64,000 nucleotides of DNA from Afifellaceae bacterium (GCA_028281235.1 JANQKG010000002.1:1-64000); one strand, 5' to 3'; positions 8,299 through 17,875 are shown, numbered from the stretch's first letter. Numbers and translations: made by a program. Notes: a model not told the origin generated them from the letters alone.

Positions 8299-9129
8299 TC
8301 ACTCCGCCAGGTCGGCGACAACGACAGCGCGGAGCTCCGCGTCGACCTCAGGCCGCACGCCGAACCATCGCTCAAAGCCCGGCACGGCCTGATGCAGGAG
8401 CATGCCGAGGCCATCAACAATTGTCAGTCCGTGCTCGGCGGCCGCCCCGAGGAACGGGGTGACCAGCGGCACGTAAACGAGATCGGTTACGATCACTCCC
8501 GGCCGCGCCGCGCGCCAGTCGATGGGAATGCCCGCATCGCCATGAAGGCCGGCGGACGTTGTGTTGATGATGATGTCGGCGCCAGGCAGCGCATCGGCGA
8601 CCGCGTCAAGACCACCGGGATCGACCGGCGCGCCGAAGTGAGAGGCGAGGGCGGTGGCCCGCTCCGGCGATCGGTTGAGCAACGCGATCGACTTATAGCC
8701 GGCCTCCATCAGCGCAAACAGAACAGCGCGCGCCGCGCCGCCGGCGCCCAGCACAAGGGCGGTGGCGCCGCCGCGCCAGTCCTTGACGTTGTCGTCAAGG
8801 TTAGCCGCGAACCCGTAAGCGTCCGTGTTGTCGCCGTGCAGTGTCGCACCTTCAAGCCACAGCGTGTTCGCGGCGCCGAGCCGCTCGGCAACTGGCGTCA
8901 GCATCTGACACGCACGGAAAGCGGCTTCCTTATGCGGAAGCGTGACGTTACCGCCGCAATAGCCCCGATCGCCGAACGACCGAAAGAAGCTTTCGGCGTC
9001 CTCGGGCGGGACGGCCTCGGCGCAATAACCGCCATCGATGCCGTGACGCTTGAGCCAGTGCCGATGGATCAAAGGCGATCGCGAGTGCTTGACCGGCCAG
9101 CCGACAACAAAGGCGCGCGCGGTACTCAT
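8299..9129 (-). CDS. aroE: shikimate dehydrogenase (NADP)
   Basis: A 276-residue protein with the AroE substrate-binding start (VVGWPVKHSRSPLIHRHWL), the catalytic lysine in NVTLPHKEAAF, and the Rossmann motif VLGAGGAARAV in the middle. It reduces 3-dehydroshikimate to shikimate in aromatic amino acid synthesis. The start ATG overlaps the maf stop by four bases, so translation is probably coupled. The placement between maf and coaE is the common alphaproteobacterial order next to the origin. Confidence 0.95.
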   Translation of the reverse strand: MSTARAFVVGWPVKHSRSPLIHRHWLKRHGIDGGYCAEAVPPEDAESFFRSFGDRGYCGGNVTLPHKEAAFRACQMLTPVAERLGAANTLWLEGATLHGDNTDAYGFAANLDDNVKDWRGGATALVLGAGGAARAVLFALMEAGYKSIALLNRSPERATALASHFGAPVDPGGLDAVADALPGADIIINTTSAGLHGDAGIPIDWRAARPGVIVTDLVYVPLVTPFLGAAAEHGLTIVDGLGMLLHQAVPGFERWFGVRPEVDAELRAVVVADLAE

Positions 9130-9713
9130 TCGATGATGCCTTGGCTGCGCAGGAAGGAAAGCAGCGGCAGCATCGGCAATCCGAGGATCGTGAAATAGTC
9201 GCCGTCGATCTTGTCGAAAAGCTGGATGCCGCGACCTTCCAGCTGATAGGCGCCGACGCTCTCCAGCGCCTCCGGCCCGGTCGCGGCCAGATAGCGTCCA
9301 ATGAAGGCCGGGGTGAGGGCGCGCATGGTGAGGTGCGCGGCTTCAGAATATTGCCAGATAATCTCGCCGGCGCGCACGGCCGCGACCGCGCTGTGCAACG
9401 TATGCGTCTTGCCGGAGAGACGCAGGAGCTGCGCGCGCGCGGCGTCCATATCTGGCGGCTTGACCAGGCGCTCGCCCTCAAACGCCAGGATTTGATCGGC
9501 CCCGATGACGAGCTCTGAGCGGTGCTCGCCGACGCTCGTGGCCTTGGCCATCGCCAGCGCCAAAGCGAGGTCCTCCGGCGGCGCGCCGGCTTCCAGAAGC
9601 GGCTTCTCCGCCGCGCGCTCATCGATCATCGCCGGCACGGCTTCATAGGTGATGCCGGCCTGGTTCAGCAGCGCCTGGCGAGCACGGCTGGCGGATGCGA
9701 GGACGAGCATCAC
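9126..9713 (-). CDS. maf: Maf family nucleotide pyrophosphatase
   Basis: A 195-residue protein beginning [20 protein letters not shown], the Maf signature, followed by the catalytic aspartate region [18 protein letters not shown] and the [30 protein letters not shown] block. Maf proteins hydrolyse noncanonical or modified NTPs (or dTTP/UTP) to the monophosphates and are linked to division control in several bacteria. Which subgroup this copy belongs to is not resolved here. The start overlaps the ppsR stop by four bases. Confidence 0.92.
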   Translation of the reverse strand: MMLVLASASRARQALLNQAGITYEAVPAMIDERAAEKPLLEAGAPPEDLALALAMAKATSVGEHRSELVIGADQILAFEGERLVKPPDMDAARAQLLRLSGKTHTLHSAVAAVRAGEIIWQYSEAAHLTMRALTPAFIGRYLAATGPEALESVGAYQLEGRGIQLFDKIDGDYFTILGLPMLPLLSFLRSQGIIE

Positions 9714-10546
9714 TCCGCCTTGCGCGCCGCATAAAGCGCAACGATCGCCGCAGCGGTTTCCTCAATCGACCGCCGCGTCACGTCAATCACCGGCCAGCCT
9801 TGCCGCGCGCAGAGCCGCCGGCTCCAGTTCACTTCTTCGCTGACCATTTTGCGGTCGACATAGGAACCGGTGAGTTCGTCCGATTTCATGGTCAGCACGC
9901 GATGCTGGCGAATCTGCACGATACGGTCGGGGCTGGCGATCAGTCCGACGATGAGCGGGTTCTTTGCCGCCGTCAGCTCGTCGGGAATCGGCGCGCCTTG
10001 CACCAACGGAAAGTTGGCCGCCTTGATACCGCGGTTGGCGAGATAGATCGCCGTCGGCGTCTTCGATGTCCGGCTGACGCCGACAAGGATGACGTCGGCT
10101 TTGTCGAGACCTTCAAAATTCTGGCCGTCGTCATGCTCCAGCGTGAAGTTCAGCGCATCCATGCGCCGGAAGTAGTCGGCGTTCAGCACATATTGAGCGC
10201 CGATGCGTCCGGTGGAGCGAGTGCCGAGGTAGGACTGAAAGGCACCGAGCACCGGCTCCAGGACCGAAACGCAGGGGACGCTCAGACTACGGCAGCCGTT
10301 CTCCAGAAGTGCGGAGAGCTTGGTGTCGACGAGCGTATAGAGAACGATACCCGGCGATTCCTCAATCTCGGCGATGGCTTGTTCGACCATGGGCTGGGTG
10401 CGGACAAGCGAATGGATGTGCTCAATGGCGTGGGTGTGCTTGTACTGCGCGGCCGCCGCTCGGCCGACTGCAATAAGCGTCTCGCCGGTCGCGTCCGACA
10501 CCAGGTGCAGATGAAAGTAACGTTGTGTCGGCACGTGCGTTGACAT
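9710..10546 (-). CDS. pyruvate, water dikinase / phosphate dikinase regulatory protein (DUF299)
   Basis: A 278-residue protein starting [14 protein letters not shown], with the central P-loop-like motif [21 protein letters not shown] that defines the DUF299 bifunctional kinase/phosphorylase family. These proteins switch PEP synthetase or pyruvate phosphate dikinase on and off by ADP-dependent phosphorylation and phosphate-dependent dephosphorylation. The start ATG at 10546 has an AGG directly next to it rather than at a normal distance, so the exact start is a little uncertain. It is the first leftward gene beside the presumed origin, as in Caulobacter and Rickettsia. Confidence 0.9.
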   Translation of the reverse strand: MSTHVPTQRYFHLHLVSDATGETLIAVGRAAAAQYKHTHAIEHIHSLVRTQPMVEQAIAEIEESPGIVLYTLVDTKLSALLENGCRSLSVPCVSVLEPVLGAFQSYLGTRSTGRIGAQYVLNADYFRRMDALNFTLEHDDGQNFEGLDKADVILVGVSRTSKTPTAIYLANRGIKAANFPLVQGAPIPDELTAAKNPLIVGLIASPDRIVQIRQHRVLTMKSDELTGSYVDRKMVSEEVNWSRRLCARQGWPVIDVTRRSIEETAAAIVALYAARKAE

Positions 10547-10860
10547 CCTGTGGAGCGGGTGAGGGTGGGTAAGCTCTAGCGGAAAATCGCAGTCAGGAAG
10601 ATACCGCTTCGACCAATTGCATCCACACGCAACGCGGCGGTGGAGGAGAACGGCGCCTTATCGACAGGGACCGGCGCTCCCCGCTTAAGGCCGATATACC
10701 CGTTCTTCACGCGTCACGCCTATTTCGTTAACATACTGAAATTCAAATGGTTTTATCATCAAATTCACACGAAGTGCACAAATCACCATAATTCGTGACG
10801 ATGTGTCCCGTGGGGCTTGTCGCGGGATGCATTGTGGACGCGGCAAAATCCTTCTAATTC
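10547..10860. other. probable chromosomal replication origin (oriC)
   Basis: A 314-base gap without genes between divergent ppsR and hemE. The segment 10721-10796 is about 30% G+C by my count, in G+C-rich surroundings, and could be the unwinding element. DnaA-box-like words (consensus TTATCCACA) are TTATCGACA at 10659-10667 (8/9), GCATCCACA at 10619-10627 (7/9) and TTATCATCA at 10753-10761 (7/9), with weaker ones on the other strand near 10548 and 10833. A TTAA half-site at 10728 could suit CtrA. In Caulobacter and other alphaproteobacteria the origin lies next to hemE in this same gene order. The parAB genes and parS sites are 7-11 kb away. Confidence 0.7.
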
Positions 10861-11952
10861 ATGCCCCCAACAACAACATCAGACTCTTTGAGTACTTGTA
10901 AGGATGATTATCGGCCGGTGAGCCAGCAGCCGAAACTCTTGCGCGTTCTTGCCGGCGAAGCGGTGACGCCACCACCGCTTTGGATCATGCGCCAGGCTGG
11001 GCGCTACCTGCCGGAATATCGTAAGACGCGGAAAGAGGCCGGGTCGTTCCTGGACCTCTGCTTCACGCCGAAGCTTGCGGCGGAGGTCACGCTGCAGCCG
11101 ATAAGGCGGTTCGATTTCGATGCGGCGATCCTCTTCTCCGACATTCTCGTCATCCCGCACGCGCTTGGGCAGAGCCTGAGATTTGAGGAGGGTCGCGGTC
11201 CGGTGCTCGGTCCGATCGGCGAGGATCTCGAAGCGTTGGACGTATCGGGTGTCCAGGAGGCGCTTGCGCCGGTCTTTGAGACGGTGCGGCGCGTGCGGAG
11301 AGCATTGCCGCCGGACAAGGCGCTGATCGGCTTCTGCGGCGCTCCGTGGACGGTGGCGACCTATATGATCGCCGGCGAGGGGACGCCCGATCAGGGTCCG
11401 GCCCGGCGGATGGCGCTGGCGGAGCCGGACCGTCTGCAGCGGCTGATCGATATCCTGGTCGACGCCTCGGCGCGCTATCTTTTGGCGCAGATTGAAGCCG
11501 GGGCCGACGCCGTGAAGATTTTCGACAGCTGGGCCGGTGTTCTGGATGAGGCAGGCTTTGAGCGCTGGGCGGTTAAGCCGGTGCAGGCGATTATCGAGCG
11601 GGTGAGGGCGGTGGCGCCCGATACGCCGATCATTGCGTTTCCGCGCGGCGCCGGCGGGCGGATCGGGGGCTATGCGGGAGAGACGGGAGCGGACGCATTG
11701 GCGATCGACTGGACGTTGCCGATGCGGCTGGCGCGCGATCTGGTGCCGGAGCCGGTCGCTCTGCAGGGCAATCTCGATCCGCTGCGTGTCATCGTCGGCG
11801 GGGCGCCGCTCGATAGTGAGATCGACGCTATTCTGGCGGCGATGGAGGGCAGGGCGCATATCTTCAATTTCGGCCACGGGATCACGCCGGACGCACCGAT
11901 CGCGCATGTGGCGCAGCTGGTGGAGCGGGTGCGGGCGAGGGGGCCGATTTGA
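10861..11952 (+). CDS. hemE: uroporphyrinogen decarboxylase
   Basis: A protein of up to 363 residues with the HemE signatures: [14 protein letters not shown] near the N-terminus, [15 protein letters not shown] in the middle, and ALQGNLDP and FNFGHGI near the C-terminus. It removes four carboxyl groups from uroporphyrinogen III to give coproporphyrinogen III in heme synthesis. The ATG at 10861 lacks a ribosome binding site; a GTG at 10918 (downstream of AAGGA but 13 bases away) would give a 344-residue protein nearer the family length. The stop overlaps the hemJ start. Confidence 0.95.
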   Translation: MPPTTTSDSLSTCKDDYRPVSQQPKLLRVLAGEAVTPPPLWIMRQAGRYLPEYRKTRKEAGSFLDLCFTPKLAAEVTLQPIRRFDFDAAILFSDILVIPHALGQSLRFEEGRGPVLGPIGEDLEALDVSGVQEALAPVFETVRRVRRALPPDKALIGFCGAPWTVATYMIAGEGTPDQGPARRMALAEPDRLQRLIDILVDASARYLLAQIEAGADAVKIFDSWAGVLDEAGFERWAVKPVQAIIERVRAVAPDTPIIAFPRGAGGRIGGYAGETGADALAIDWTLPMRLARDLVPEPVALQGNLDPLRVIVGGAPLDSEIDAILAAMEGRAHIFNFGHGITPDAPIAHVAQLVERVRARGPI

Positions 11953-12371
11953 TTCTCTGGGTGAAGGCGTTGCATGTCCTGGCGGTGATCGCGTGGATGG
12001 CGGCGCTTCTCTATCTGCCGCGGCTGATGGTCTACCACGCCGACGCCGCGGTCGGGTCGGACAAGTCGGAGACCTTCAAGGTCATGGAGCGGCGGCTCCT
12101 GCGCGGCATTGGGACGCCGTCGATGCTCGCGTCATGGATCTTCGGGCTTTGGGCGGCCTGGCTTTTCAATGTGTGGACCGACATCTGGTTCATCGCCAAG
12201 CTGGCCTGCGTGATCTTCATGACGGGCTACCACATGGTCCTGGCGCACTGGGTGCGGGTCTTTGCGGAAGATCGCAACACCCGCTCGGCGCTGTTTTACC
12301 GGTTTGCCAACGAAGTGCCGACGCTGTTCCTCATCGCGGTGGTGATCTTCGTGGTCGTTAAACCGTTCTGA
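11949..12371 (+). CDS. hemJ: protoporphyrinogen oxidase HemJ
   Basis: A 140-residue, four-helix membrane protein. It starts with TTG overlapping the hemE stop and has the HemJ motifs [23 protein letters not shown] (with the conserved histidines), [17 protein letters not shown] and [17 protein letters not shown]. HemJ converts protoporphyrinogen IX to protoporphyrin IX in many proteobacteria that lack HemG/HemY and carries a b-type heme. Tight coupling to hemE supports the assignment; genes of this type were earlier annotated as CopD-like or UPF0093. Confidence 0.92.
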   Translation: MILWVKALHVLAVIAWMAALLYLPRLMVYHADAAVGSDKSETFKVMERRLLRGIGTPSMLASWIFGLWAAWLFNVWTDIWFIAKLACVIFMTGYHMVLAHWVRVFAEDRNTRSALFYRFANEVPTLFLIAVVIFVVVKPF

Positions 12372-12381
12372 CGAAATGGGC

Positions 12382-12410
12382 TTGTTTGTTCCGCGCGCGG
12401 TCGCTATCTA
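12382..12410 (+). promoter_or_regulatory. candidate rho promoter
   Basis: TTGTTT (12382-12387) and TATCTA (12405-12410) are separated by exactly 17 bases, just after hemJ and about 130 bases before the rho start. This is a fair but not perfect match to the housekeeping sigma consensus. It would give rho a leader of roughly 120 bases, in keeping with the autoregulated leaders known for rho in other bacteria. Confidence 0.4.
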
Positions 12411-12537
12411 AGGGCTTGCGCTGACGGGAATTTGCGCGCAAGGACGCGTACCTGCCGCAATGGCGGGGCAAAACGATCCGCGATCGCGCTCAGCGCTTCT
12501 CCTGCCTTTTTCATCATTCCCCGACCGGGAAGAATCC

Positions 12538-13806
12538 ATGCAAGAAATTAAGCTTCAAGAGTTGAAGTTGAAGTCTCCCACAGAGCTTCTGAGCTTTGCG
12601 GAGGAGAACGAGGTTGAGAACGCCAGCACGCTGCGCAAGCAGGAGCTGATGTTCGGTATCCTCAAGAAACTGGCCGACAACGAGGTCGAAATCATCGGCG
12701 AAGGCGTCGTGGAAGTGCTGCAGGACGGCTTCGGCTTCCTGCGCTCACCGGACGCCAATTATCTGCCGGGGCCGGACGACATCTACATCTCGCCGTCGCA
12801 GATCCGGCGCTTTTCGCTCAGAACCGGCGACACCGTCGAAGGGCAGATTCGCAGCCCCAAAGAGGGCGAGCGCTACTTCGCGCTGCTGAAGGTCAATCGG
12901 ATCAATTTCGAGGACCCCGACAAGGCGCGGCACAAGGTGCATTTCGACAATCTGACGCCGCTTTATCCCGACGAACGCTTTACGCTTGAGGTCACCGACG
13001 ACCCGAAGCGCAAGGATCCGTCGGCGCGGGTGATCGATCTGGTCACGCCGCTCGGCAAGGGGCAGCGCGCGCTGATCGTTTCGCCGCCGCGCACCGGCAA
13101 GACCGTGCTTCTGCAGAACATCGCCACCTCCATCACGCACAACCATCCGGAATGCTATCTGATCGTGCTGCTGATCGACGAGCGGCCGGAAGAAGTCACC
13201 GACATGCAGCGGACGGTGAACGGGGAGGTGATCTCCTCCACGTTCGATGAGCCGGCCGTGCGCCACGTGCAAGTGGCGGAGATGGTGATTGAGAAGGCCA
13301 AGCGGCTGGTGGAGCACGGACGTGATGTGGTGATTCTGCTCGATTCCATCACGCGGCTCGGGCGGGCCTACAACACGGTGGTGCCGTCCTCAGGCAAGGT
13401 TCTGACGGGCGGTGTCGACGCCAATGCGCTGCAGCGGCCGAAACGGTTCTTCGGCGCGGCGCGGAATATCGAGGAAGGCGGATCGCTCACCATCATTTCA
13501 ACCGCGCTGATCGATACGGGCAGCCGGATGGATGAGGTGATCTTCGAGGAGTTCAAGGGCACCGGCAATTCGGAGATCGTGCTCGACCGCAAGGTGGCCG
13601 ACAAGCGCACCTTCCCGTCGATGGACATTTTGAAGTCCGGCACGCGGAAGGAAGAGCTTCTGGTACCGAAGGGCGATCTTCAGAAGATTTTCGTGCTGCG
13701 GCGTATCCTGTCGTCCATGGGCGTCGTCGACGCGATCGAGTTCCTGCTCGACAAGCTGAAACAGACGAAGACGAACGAAGACTTCTTCGACTCGATGAAT
13801 ACCTGA
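12538..13806 (+). CDS. rho: transcription termination factor Rho
   Basis: A 422-residue protein. I take ATG 12538 ([14 protein letters not shown]), which matches the family N-terminus and follows GGGAAG; 26 codons are open upstream but are not family-like. The parts are the N-terminal Rho domain, the cold-shock-like RNA-binding domain ([33 protein letters not shown]), the Walker [13 protein letters not shown], and Walker B with [17 protein letters not shown]. Rho is the hexameric RNA helicase that ends transcripts. It follows hemE-hemJ as in other alphaproteobacteria. Confidence 0.97.
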   Translation: MQEIKLQELKLKSPTELLSFAEENEVENASTLRKQELMFGILKKLADNEVEIIGEGVVEVLQDGFGFLRSPDANYLPGPDDIYISPSQIRRFSLRTGDTVEGQIRSPKEGERYFALLKVNRINFEDPDKARHKVHFDNLTPLYPDERFTLEVTDDPKRKDPSARVIDLVTPLGKGQRALIVSPPRTGKTVLLQNIATSITHNHPECYLIVLLIDERPEEVTDMQRTVNGEVISSTFDEPAVRHVQVAEMVIEKAKRLVEHGRDVVILLDSITRLGRAYNTVVPSSGKVLTGGVDANALQRPKRFFGAARNIEEGGSLTIISTALIDTGSRMDEVIFEEFKGTGNSEIVLDRKVADKRTFPSMDILKSGTRKEELLVPKGDLQKIFVLRRILSSMGVVDAIEFLLDKLKQTKTNEDFFDSMNT

Positions 13807-13819
13807 GGCGGGAGGCGCC

Positions 13820-13842
13820 TCGCAGCCACGCTGCTGCTTTTT
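13820..13842 (+). terminator. probable rho terminator
   Basis: Just past the rho stop, GCAGC-cac-GCTGC is followed by TGCTTTTT. A second small inverted repeat, GAGGCG...CGCCTC, precedes it. The T run reaches the last codon of the convergent vapC gene. Confidence 0.5.
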
Positions 13843-14215
13843 ACGCCAGCCGCAGCCCGCAATGCTTGGCGAAATGGCGAAAGTCGCGATCGCGCGTGAT
13901 CAAAGCCACATCGTGATCGATGCAGGATTGTGCGATCAGTGAGTCGGCGATCTTCGCCTTCAATCGGTTTTCATGAAGTATGCGGCGGTTTTGAGCTGCG
14001 CGTAACCAATAGCCATGGGATGGTTCGAGAAGGGCGAGCTGAGATAGCTTGGTCTCAAGTGCGGTGCCGGCTTTCGGGTCACTGAGAGCTTCAGTCAGGA
14101 CGACCGGTGGAAGGGTGAGGTCGCCAGCAGCAACGGCATTGAAGACCTTGTCCACGTCGGGTCCTGGGTGGCCACTGAAATAGGCAACAAGTGAACTTGT
14201 ATCGGCGGCGATCAT
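13841..14215 (-). CDS. PIN-domain toxin, VapC type
   Basis: A 124-residue PIN-domain protein with the acidic residues of the family: the aspartate in MIAADTSSLVAYF, a glutamate in PPVVLTEAL, and the aspartates in AKIADSLIAQSCIDHDVALITRDRDF. VapC toxins are ribonucleases that cut tRNA or rRNA and are held inactive by their cognate antitoxin. The start ATG overlaps the antitoxin stop by four bases. The module lies between rho and the DUF255 gene, inside a cluster otherwise made of conserved housekeeping genes, which suggests it arrived separately. Confidence 0.87.
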   Translation of the reverse strand: MIAADTSSLVAYFSGHPGPDVDKVFNAVAAGDLTLPPVVLTEALSDPKAGTALETKLSQLALLEPSHGYWLRAAQNRRILHENRLKAKIADSLIAQSCIDHDVALITRDRDFRHFAKHCGLRLA

Positions 14216-14433
14216 TCGCGATCGTATCGCAGATCGTCGAGGGACATTGAGAACTCAATCTTGCCGCGGAGTTTGGCCAGATCGCGCTGAGCTTGGACCT
14301 GCGCAAGTCGCTTGAGCGCGGCGCGCACGGTCTCCGTTACGCCCTCTCCGGTGAGTTCTTGCGCTTGTTGCAGGTCCTGGCAGTCGACCTGGACTGTGAT
14401 TTTGCGAAGCTCGCCCATAGCAAATGATACCAT
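14212..14433 (-). CDS. antitoxin of the VapBC-like pair
   Basis: A 73-residue protein in the expected antitoxin position. The N-terminal half (ITVQVDCQDLQQAQELTGEGVTETVRAALKRL) looks like a short strand plus two helices, as in ribbon-helix-helix antitoxins. The charged C-terminal tail would bind the toxin. The start is uncertain: ATG at 14433 or at 14418 (MGELRKITV), neither with a good ribosome binding site. The direct repeat GCTATGG occurs twice around these starts and could be part of an autoregulatory operator. Confidence 0.8.
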   Translation of the reverse strand: MVSFAMGELRKITVQVDCQDLQQAQELTGEGVTETVRAALKRLAQVQAQRDLAKLRGKIEFSMSLDDLRYDRE

Positions 14434-14473
14434 AGCTCATGCTGGCATGGAAGCTGGTCTGACAGGCCAGCAA

Positions 14474-16495
14474 CTAGGCCAGCCCGGCGCGTGAGCTGTC
14501 CAGCGCCTCTTTGGCCGCGTCCGGCGCGGTGATCTCGGGCAGGCAGCGAAAGGCGTCACACAGGAAGAGAGCGGCGTCTGATTGCGTCGGCCGTTTGCCT
14601 TCCGCCGGGTGGCCTGAGCGAACGCCGGCGGGATCGACATGGGCGGCAAGGAGGGCGGGATCGGCTTCGGCAAGACTTGCGTTTCGCAACTCTTCGACGC
14701 CGGAACCGCTTCCCACAATCAACGCGAGGCGGCCGCGCAGTATCGTATCGAAGGCCGATTGCAGGCTTGCCGAGCCGACCACGTCCTGCGGCCCGCGCGA
14801 AGCGAGGTGGCGAAGCACCTGATCGGCGCGGTCGCGATAGCGCGTCTCGCCGGTCAGCATGAAAAGCGTTGCGGCAGCGTTGGCAAGCGTGCCGGTTGCA
14901 GCCGGCGTGGCTTCGTCGGAGATCGACAAGGGCTGAGCGATCAAAGTCGTCGCATCGTCGGCGGCGAGATTGTAAGCGGCGGCTTCCTCAACGAAGTGGT
15001 GGCGTTCGACGGCTGCGAACCACGCCTCGGCGCAGTCGATGTAGTCCGCCTTGCCGCTCAGCGCGAAAAGATCGAGCGCGGCTTGAGTCATGTTGGCGTA
15101 GTCGGTTGCGACTCCGGGGAAGACGCGATCGCCTTCAAGGGTGGAATGCGCGAGACGATCGCCGTCGCTCATCGATTCTGAAACGAAACGAAAAGCGTCG
15201 AACGCCGCTTTGCGAGCGTCCGCGTTGCCTGTGGCGCGGGCGGCGTGGGCCAATCCGGAAATCGCCAGGCCATTCCAATCGGCCAAGACCTTGTCGTCAC
15301 GGCCCGGCTGCGGCCTTTCGTTGCGCCGGCTAAGCAAGAGGTCGAGACGCTCTCTCAGCTCCTGTTCCCGCTCGTCGCCCAACCAGTCGCGATTGGCGGG
15401 CGCGAGGCGGTTGAGGATGGTTTTGCCTTCCCAATTGCCGCCGCCGGCGACGTCGTAGACGGAAGCGAAGTCTGCGAAGTCGGCCGCGAGCAATTCCTGT
15501 AGCTCGTCGGCGGCCCACACATAGGTCAGCCCTTCCTCGTGGTCGGTATCAGCATCGAGGCTTGCCGCGAAGCCGCCTTCGGGGTGCCGCATCTCACGCA
15601 GAAGCCAGCCGACCGTCTCGTCGATTCGTGTCCGAAACAATGGTGTCGGCGTTTCAAGATGCGCCAGCGACAAGAGCTTCAGGAGGAGCGCGTTGTCGTA
15701 GAGCATCTTCTCAAAGTGGGGGACGAGCCATTGGGCGTCGACCGAGTAGCGGGCGAAACCGCCGCCGACATGATCGTAGATGCCGCCCTGGCAAAGCAGG
15801 GTCAGCGTGTTGACCACCGCGCTGCGATAAGCGGCTTCGCCGGTGCGGCGATAAGCGCGCCACAGCACATCCATCACGACGGGATTGGGAAACTTTGGCG
15901 CGCCCTTGAAGCTGCCGCCCGCCATATCCCAGATCGACAGAATCGTGCGGGCCGCGTCGTCGAGGAAGGTGGTGCGCGGCGCGTCGGCCGACGGCGCGAC
16001 CGGCTTGTTGAGGTGCTCGGTGAGGGCGGCGGCGTTCTGGGCGATCGAGCCATCCTCAGATGACCAAGCGGCGCTGATTCCGGCCAGGACCTGGCGGAAG
16101 CTCGGGCGGCCCCAGCGCGGCTCCGGCGGAAAATAGGTGCCGCCCCAGAAGGGTGCGCCGTCGGGCGTCAGGAACATGGTGAGCGGCCAGCCGCCTTGCT
16201 CGCCCAAGGCATGAAGCGCGCGCATATAGATCTGATCGACCTCGGGGCGTTCCTCGCGGTCGACCTTGATGGAGACGAAATCGCGGTTGAGGGCGCCGGC
16301 TGTCGCTTCATCGGAGAAGCTCTCGCGTGCCATGACGTGGCACCAGTGACAGGCGGCATAGCCGATGGAGAGGTGCACAGGAACGTTGCGCTCTTTCGCC
16401 TCGGCAAAAGCCTCTGGTATCCACGGCCACCAATGGACCGGGTTGTCGGCGTGCTGGCGGAGATAGGGGCTGGTGGCGTCGGCGAGGCGGTTCAT
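14474..16495 (-). CDS. thioredoxin-fold DUF255 / YyaL-SSP411 family protein
   Basis: A 673-residue protein. The start is taken at ATG 16495 (MNRLADATSPYLRQHADNPVHW), the conserved beginning of the family. The N-terminal thioredoxin-like domain (to about residue 165) carries GYAACHWCHVMARESF with a CxxC pair. The rest looks like an alpha/alpha toroid related to N-acylglucosamine 2-epimerase folds (phrases ASLDADTDHEEG, LADWNGLAISGLA, DYANMTQAALDLF). The family is widespread but its reaction is not established. The start is only 17 bases from mnmE on the other strand, so the two promoters overlap each other's coding regions. Confidence 0.85.
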   Translation of the reverse strand: MNRLADATSPYLRQHADNPVHWWPWIPEAFAEAKERNVPVHLSIGYAACHWCHVMARESFSDEATAGALNRDFVSIKVDREERPEVDQIYMRALHALGEQGGWPLTMFLTPDGAPFWGGTYFPPEPRWGRPSFRQVLAGISAAWSSEDGSIAQNAAALTEHLNKPVAPSADAPRTTFLDDAARTILSIWDMAGGSFKGAPKFPNPVVMDVLWRAYRRTGEAAYRSAVVNTLTLLCQGGIYDHVGGGFARYSVDAQWLVPHFEKMLYDNALLLKLLSLAHLETPTPLFRTRIDETVGWLLREMRHPEGGFAASLDADTDHEEGLTYVWAADELQELLAADFADFASVYDVAGGGNWEGKTILNRLAPANRDWLGDEREQELRERLDLLLSRRNERPQPGRDDKVLADWNGLAISGLAHAARATGNADARKAAFDAFRFVSESMSDGDRLAHSTLEGDRVFPGVATDYANMTQAALDLFALSGKADYIDCAEAWFAAVERHHFVEEAAAYNLAADDATTLIAQPLSISDEATPAATGTLANAAATLFMLTGETRYRDRADQVLRHLASRGPQDVVGSASLQSAFDTILRGRLALIVGSGSGVEELRNASLAEADPALLAAHVDPAGVRSGHPAEGKRPTQSDAALFLCDAFRCLPEITAPDAAKEALDSSRAGLA

Positions 16496-16512
16496 GCGTG
16501 AGGAGCCCTCAA

Positions 16513-17826
16513 GTGGCGATCGACAGCATATATGCTCTGTCAAGCGGCGCTCTGCCATGCGGCGTGGCGGTCATCCGGCTATCGGGTCCACAGGCGCGCG
16601 ATGCGTTGGTGGCGCTTTCCGGCGAGCTGCCGGAGCCCCGGCACGCAGCGCTCTGCGCGTTTCGGCGGCGCGACGGAGCCATCCTCGACCAGGGCTTGGC
16701 GTTGTGGTTTCCGGCGCCGGCGAGCGCCACCGGAGAAGCTGTGGCGGAACTGCATATCCACGGCAGCCGTGCGGTGCTGCAGGCCATGTTTGCCGAGCTC
16801 AGCAGCATGGGCTTGCGCATGGCGGAGCCCGGCGAATTCACGCGCCGGGCGTTTGCCAACGGCAAGCTGGAGCTGACGGAGCTTGAAGGCCTTGCCGATC
16901 TGATTGCGGCGGAAACGGAGGTGCAGCGCCGGCAGGCGATCGGCCAGGCTGTCGGCGAGAGGGGCAATGGCGGCGGCGCGCTCGCCCGGAAGGCGGAGGG
17001 CTGGCGGCGGACTCTGATCACGCTTCGCGCCGAGGTCGAAGCGCGTCTGGATTTCAGCGACGAGGGTGATGTCGCGGAGGTGTTGCCTGTTGCTTTCGAC
17101 GCGCAGGTGACGGCGTTGCGGGACGACATGCAGGCGGCACTCAGCGACGCCGCGCAAGGGGAGCGCGTGCGTGAGGGGTTTTGCGTGGCGATCCTGGGGC
17201 GGCCCAATGCCGGCAAGTCGTCGCTGCTCAATGCGCTGTCGCGGCGCGACGTGGCGATCGTCACTGAGGAGGCGGGCACGACGCGCGACGTCCTGGAGGT
17301 GTCACTCGACATCGGCGGCTATCCCGTCATCGCGTTTGACACGGCGGGCTTGCGCGAAGCGGGGTCGGCGGCGGAAGCGGAGGGCGTCAGGCGAGCGCGC
17401 CGCGCTGGCGAGGCCGCGGACCTGGTTTTATGGCTGGAGGATTGTCGGTTGGAGCCGGAAGCGCCGCCGGCGCTGGGTGGGGCGCCAGTCTGGCGCGTGG
17501 CGACGAAGGTCGATCTGATGGAAAGATGCGCCGAAGCGCTGGCGATCTCTGTGAAGTCCGGCGCCGGGATGGCGCAATTGGTGGAGCGGATCGGCGGCGC
17601 GGCGGCGGAGGCGATGGGCAACGGCAATGCGCTTGTGACGCGGCAGCGCCAGGCGGAGGCCATAGCCGCCGCGGTGACTGCGCTCGGCCGGATCGACGGC
17701 ACGGAAGACGAGATCAAGGCGGACTTGCTGCGCGCGGCGAGCGACGCTATTGGCCGGTTGAGCGGGCGAATCGATGTGGAGGACGTGCTCGATCAGCTGT
17801 TCGGCGCGTTCTGCATCGGCAAATAG
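16513..17826 (+). CDS. mnmE: tRNA modification GTPase MnmE
   Basis: A 437-residue GTPase. I choose GTG 16513: it follows GAGGAG by seven bases and gives [12 protein letters not shown], the usual MnmE start. The N-terminal domain binds formyl-tetrahydrofolate. A helical domain surrounds the GTPase with G1 GRPNAGKS (about residue 229), G3 DTAG and G4 TKVD. The C-terminus ends FCIGK, the conserved cysteine motif. With MnmG it makes the 5-carboxymethylaminomethyl (or taurine/methylaminomethyl) modification of U34 in several tRNAs. The next gene is mnmG, with two parS sites in the 49-base gap. Confidence 0.96.
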   Translation: MAIDSIYALSSGALPCGVAVIRLSGPQARDALVALSGELPEPRHAALCAFRRRDGAILDQGLALWFPAPASATGEAVAELHIHGSRAVLQAMFAELSSMGLRMAEPGEFTRRAFANGKLELTELEGLADLIAAETEVQRRQAIGQAVGERGNGGGALARKAEGWRRTLITLRAEVEARLDFSDEGDVAEVLPVAFDAQVTALRDDMQAALSDAAQGERVREGFCVAILGRPNAGKSSLLNALSRRDVAIVTEEAGTTRDVLEVSLDIGGYPVIAFDTAGLREAGSAAEAEGVRRARRAGEAADLVLWLEDCRLEPEAPPALGGAPVWRVATKVDLMERCAEALAISVKSGAGMAQLVERIGGAAAEAMGNGNALVTRQRQAEAIAAAVTALGRIDGTEDEIKADLLRAASDAIGRLSGRIDVEDVLDQLFGAFCIGK

Positions 17827-17840
17827 GTTCCACGTGAAAC
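17827..17840. promoter_or_regulatory. parS site 1 (ParB/Spo0J binding)
   Basis: GTTCCACGTGAAAC, directly after the mnmE stop codon. It matches the bacterial chromosomal parS consensus (TGTTTCACGTGAAACA) apart from one central-arm base. It is the centromere-like site on which ParB loads and slides as a CTP-dependent clamp. Confidence 0.9.
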
Positions 17841-17853
17841 CGTTTGTTAAGGT

Positions 17854-17869
17854 TGTTCCACGTGAAACA
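17854..17869. promoter_or_regulatory. parS site 2 (ParB/Spo0J binding)
   Basis: TGTTCCACGTGAAACA, a 16-base match to parS with a single difference from the perfect palindrome. It lies 28 bases centre-to-centre from site 1 and ends six bases before the mnmG ATG, so ParB bound here would cover the mnmG leader. Confidence 0.92.
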
Positions 17870-17875
17870 GGTATC

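Noticed and set aside
7987..9198. A 403-codon open frame on the plus strand.
   Set aside because: It lies antisense across aroE and coaE, which are well supported and translationally coupled.
17774..17875. A longer MnmG start at 17774.
   Set aside because: The extra 34 codons run through the end of mnmE and both parS sites; the FAD motif needs to begin close to the N-terminus, as with ATG 17876.
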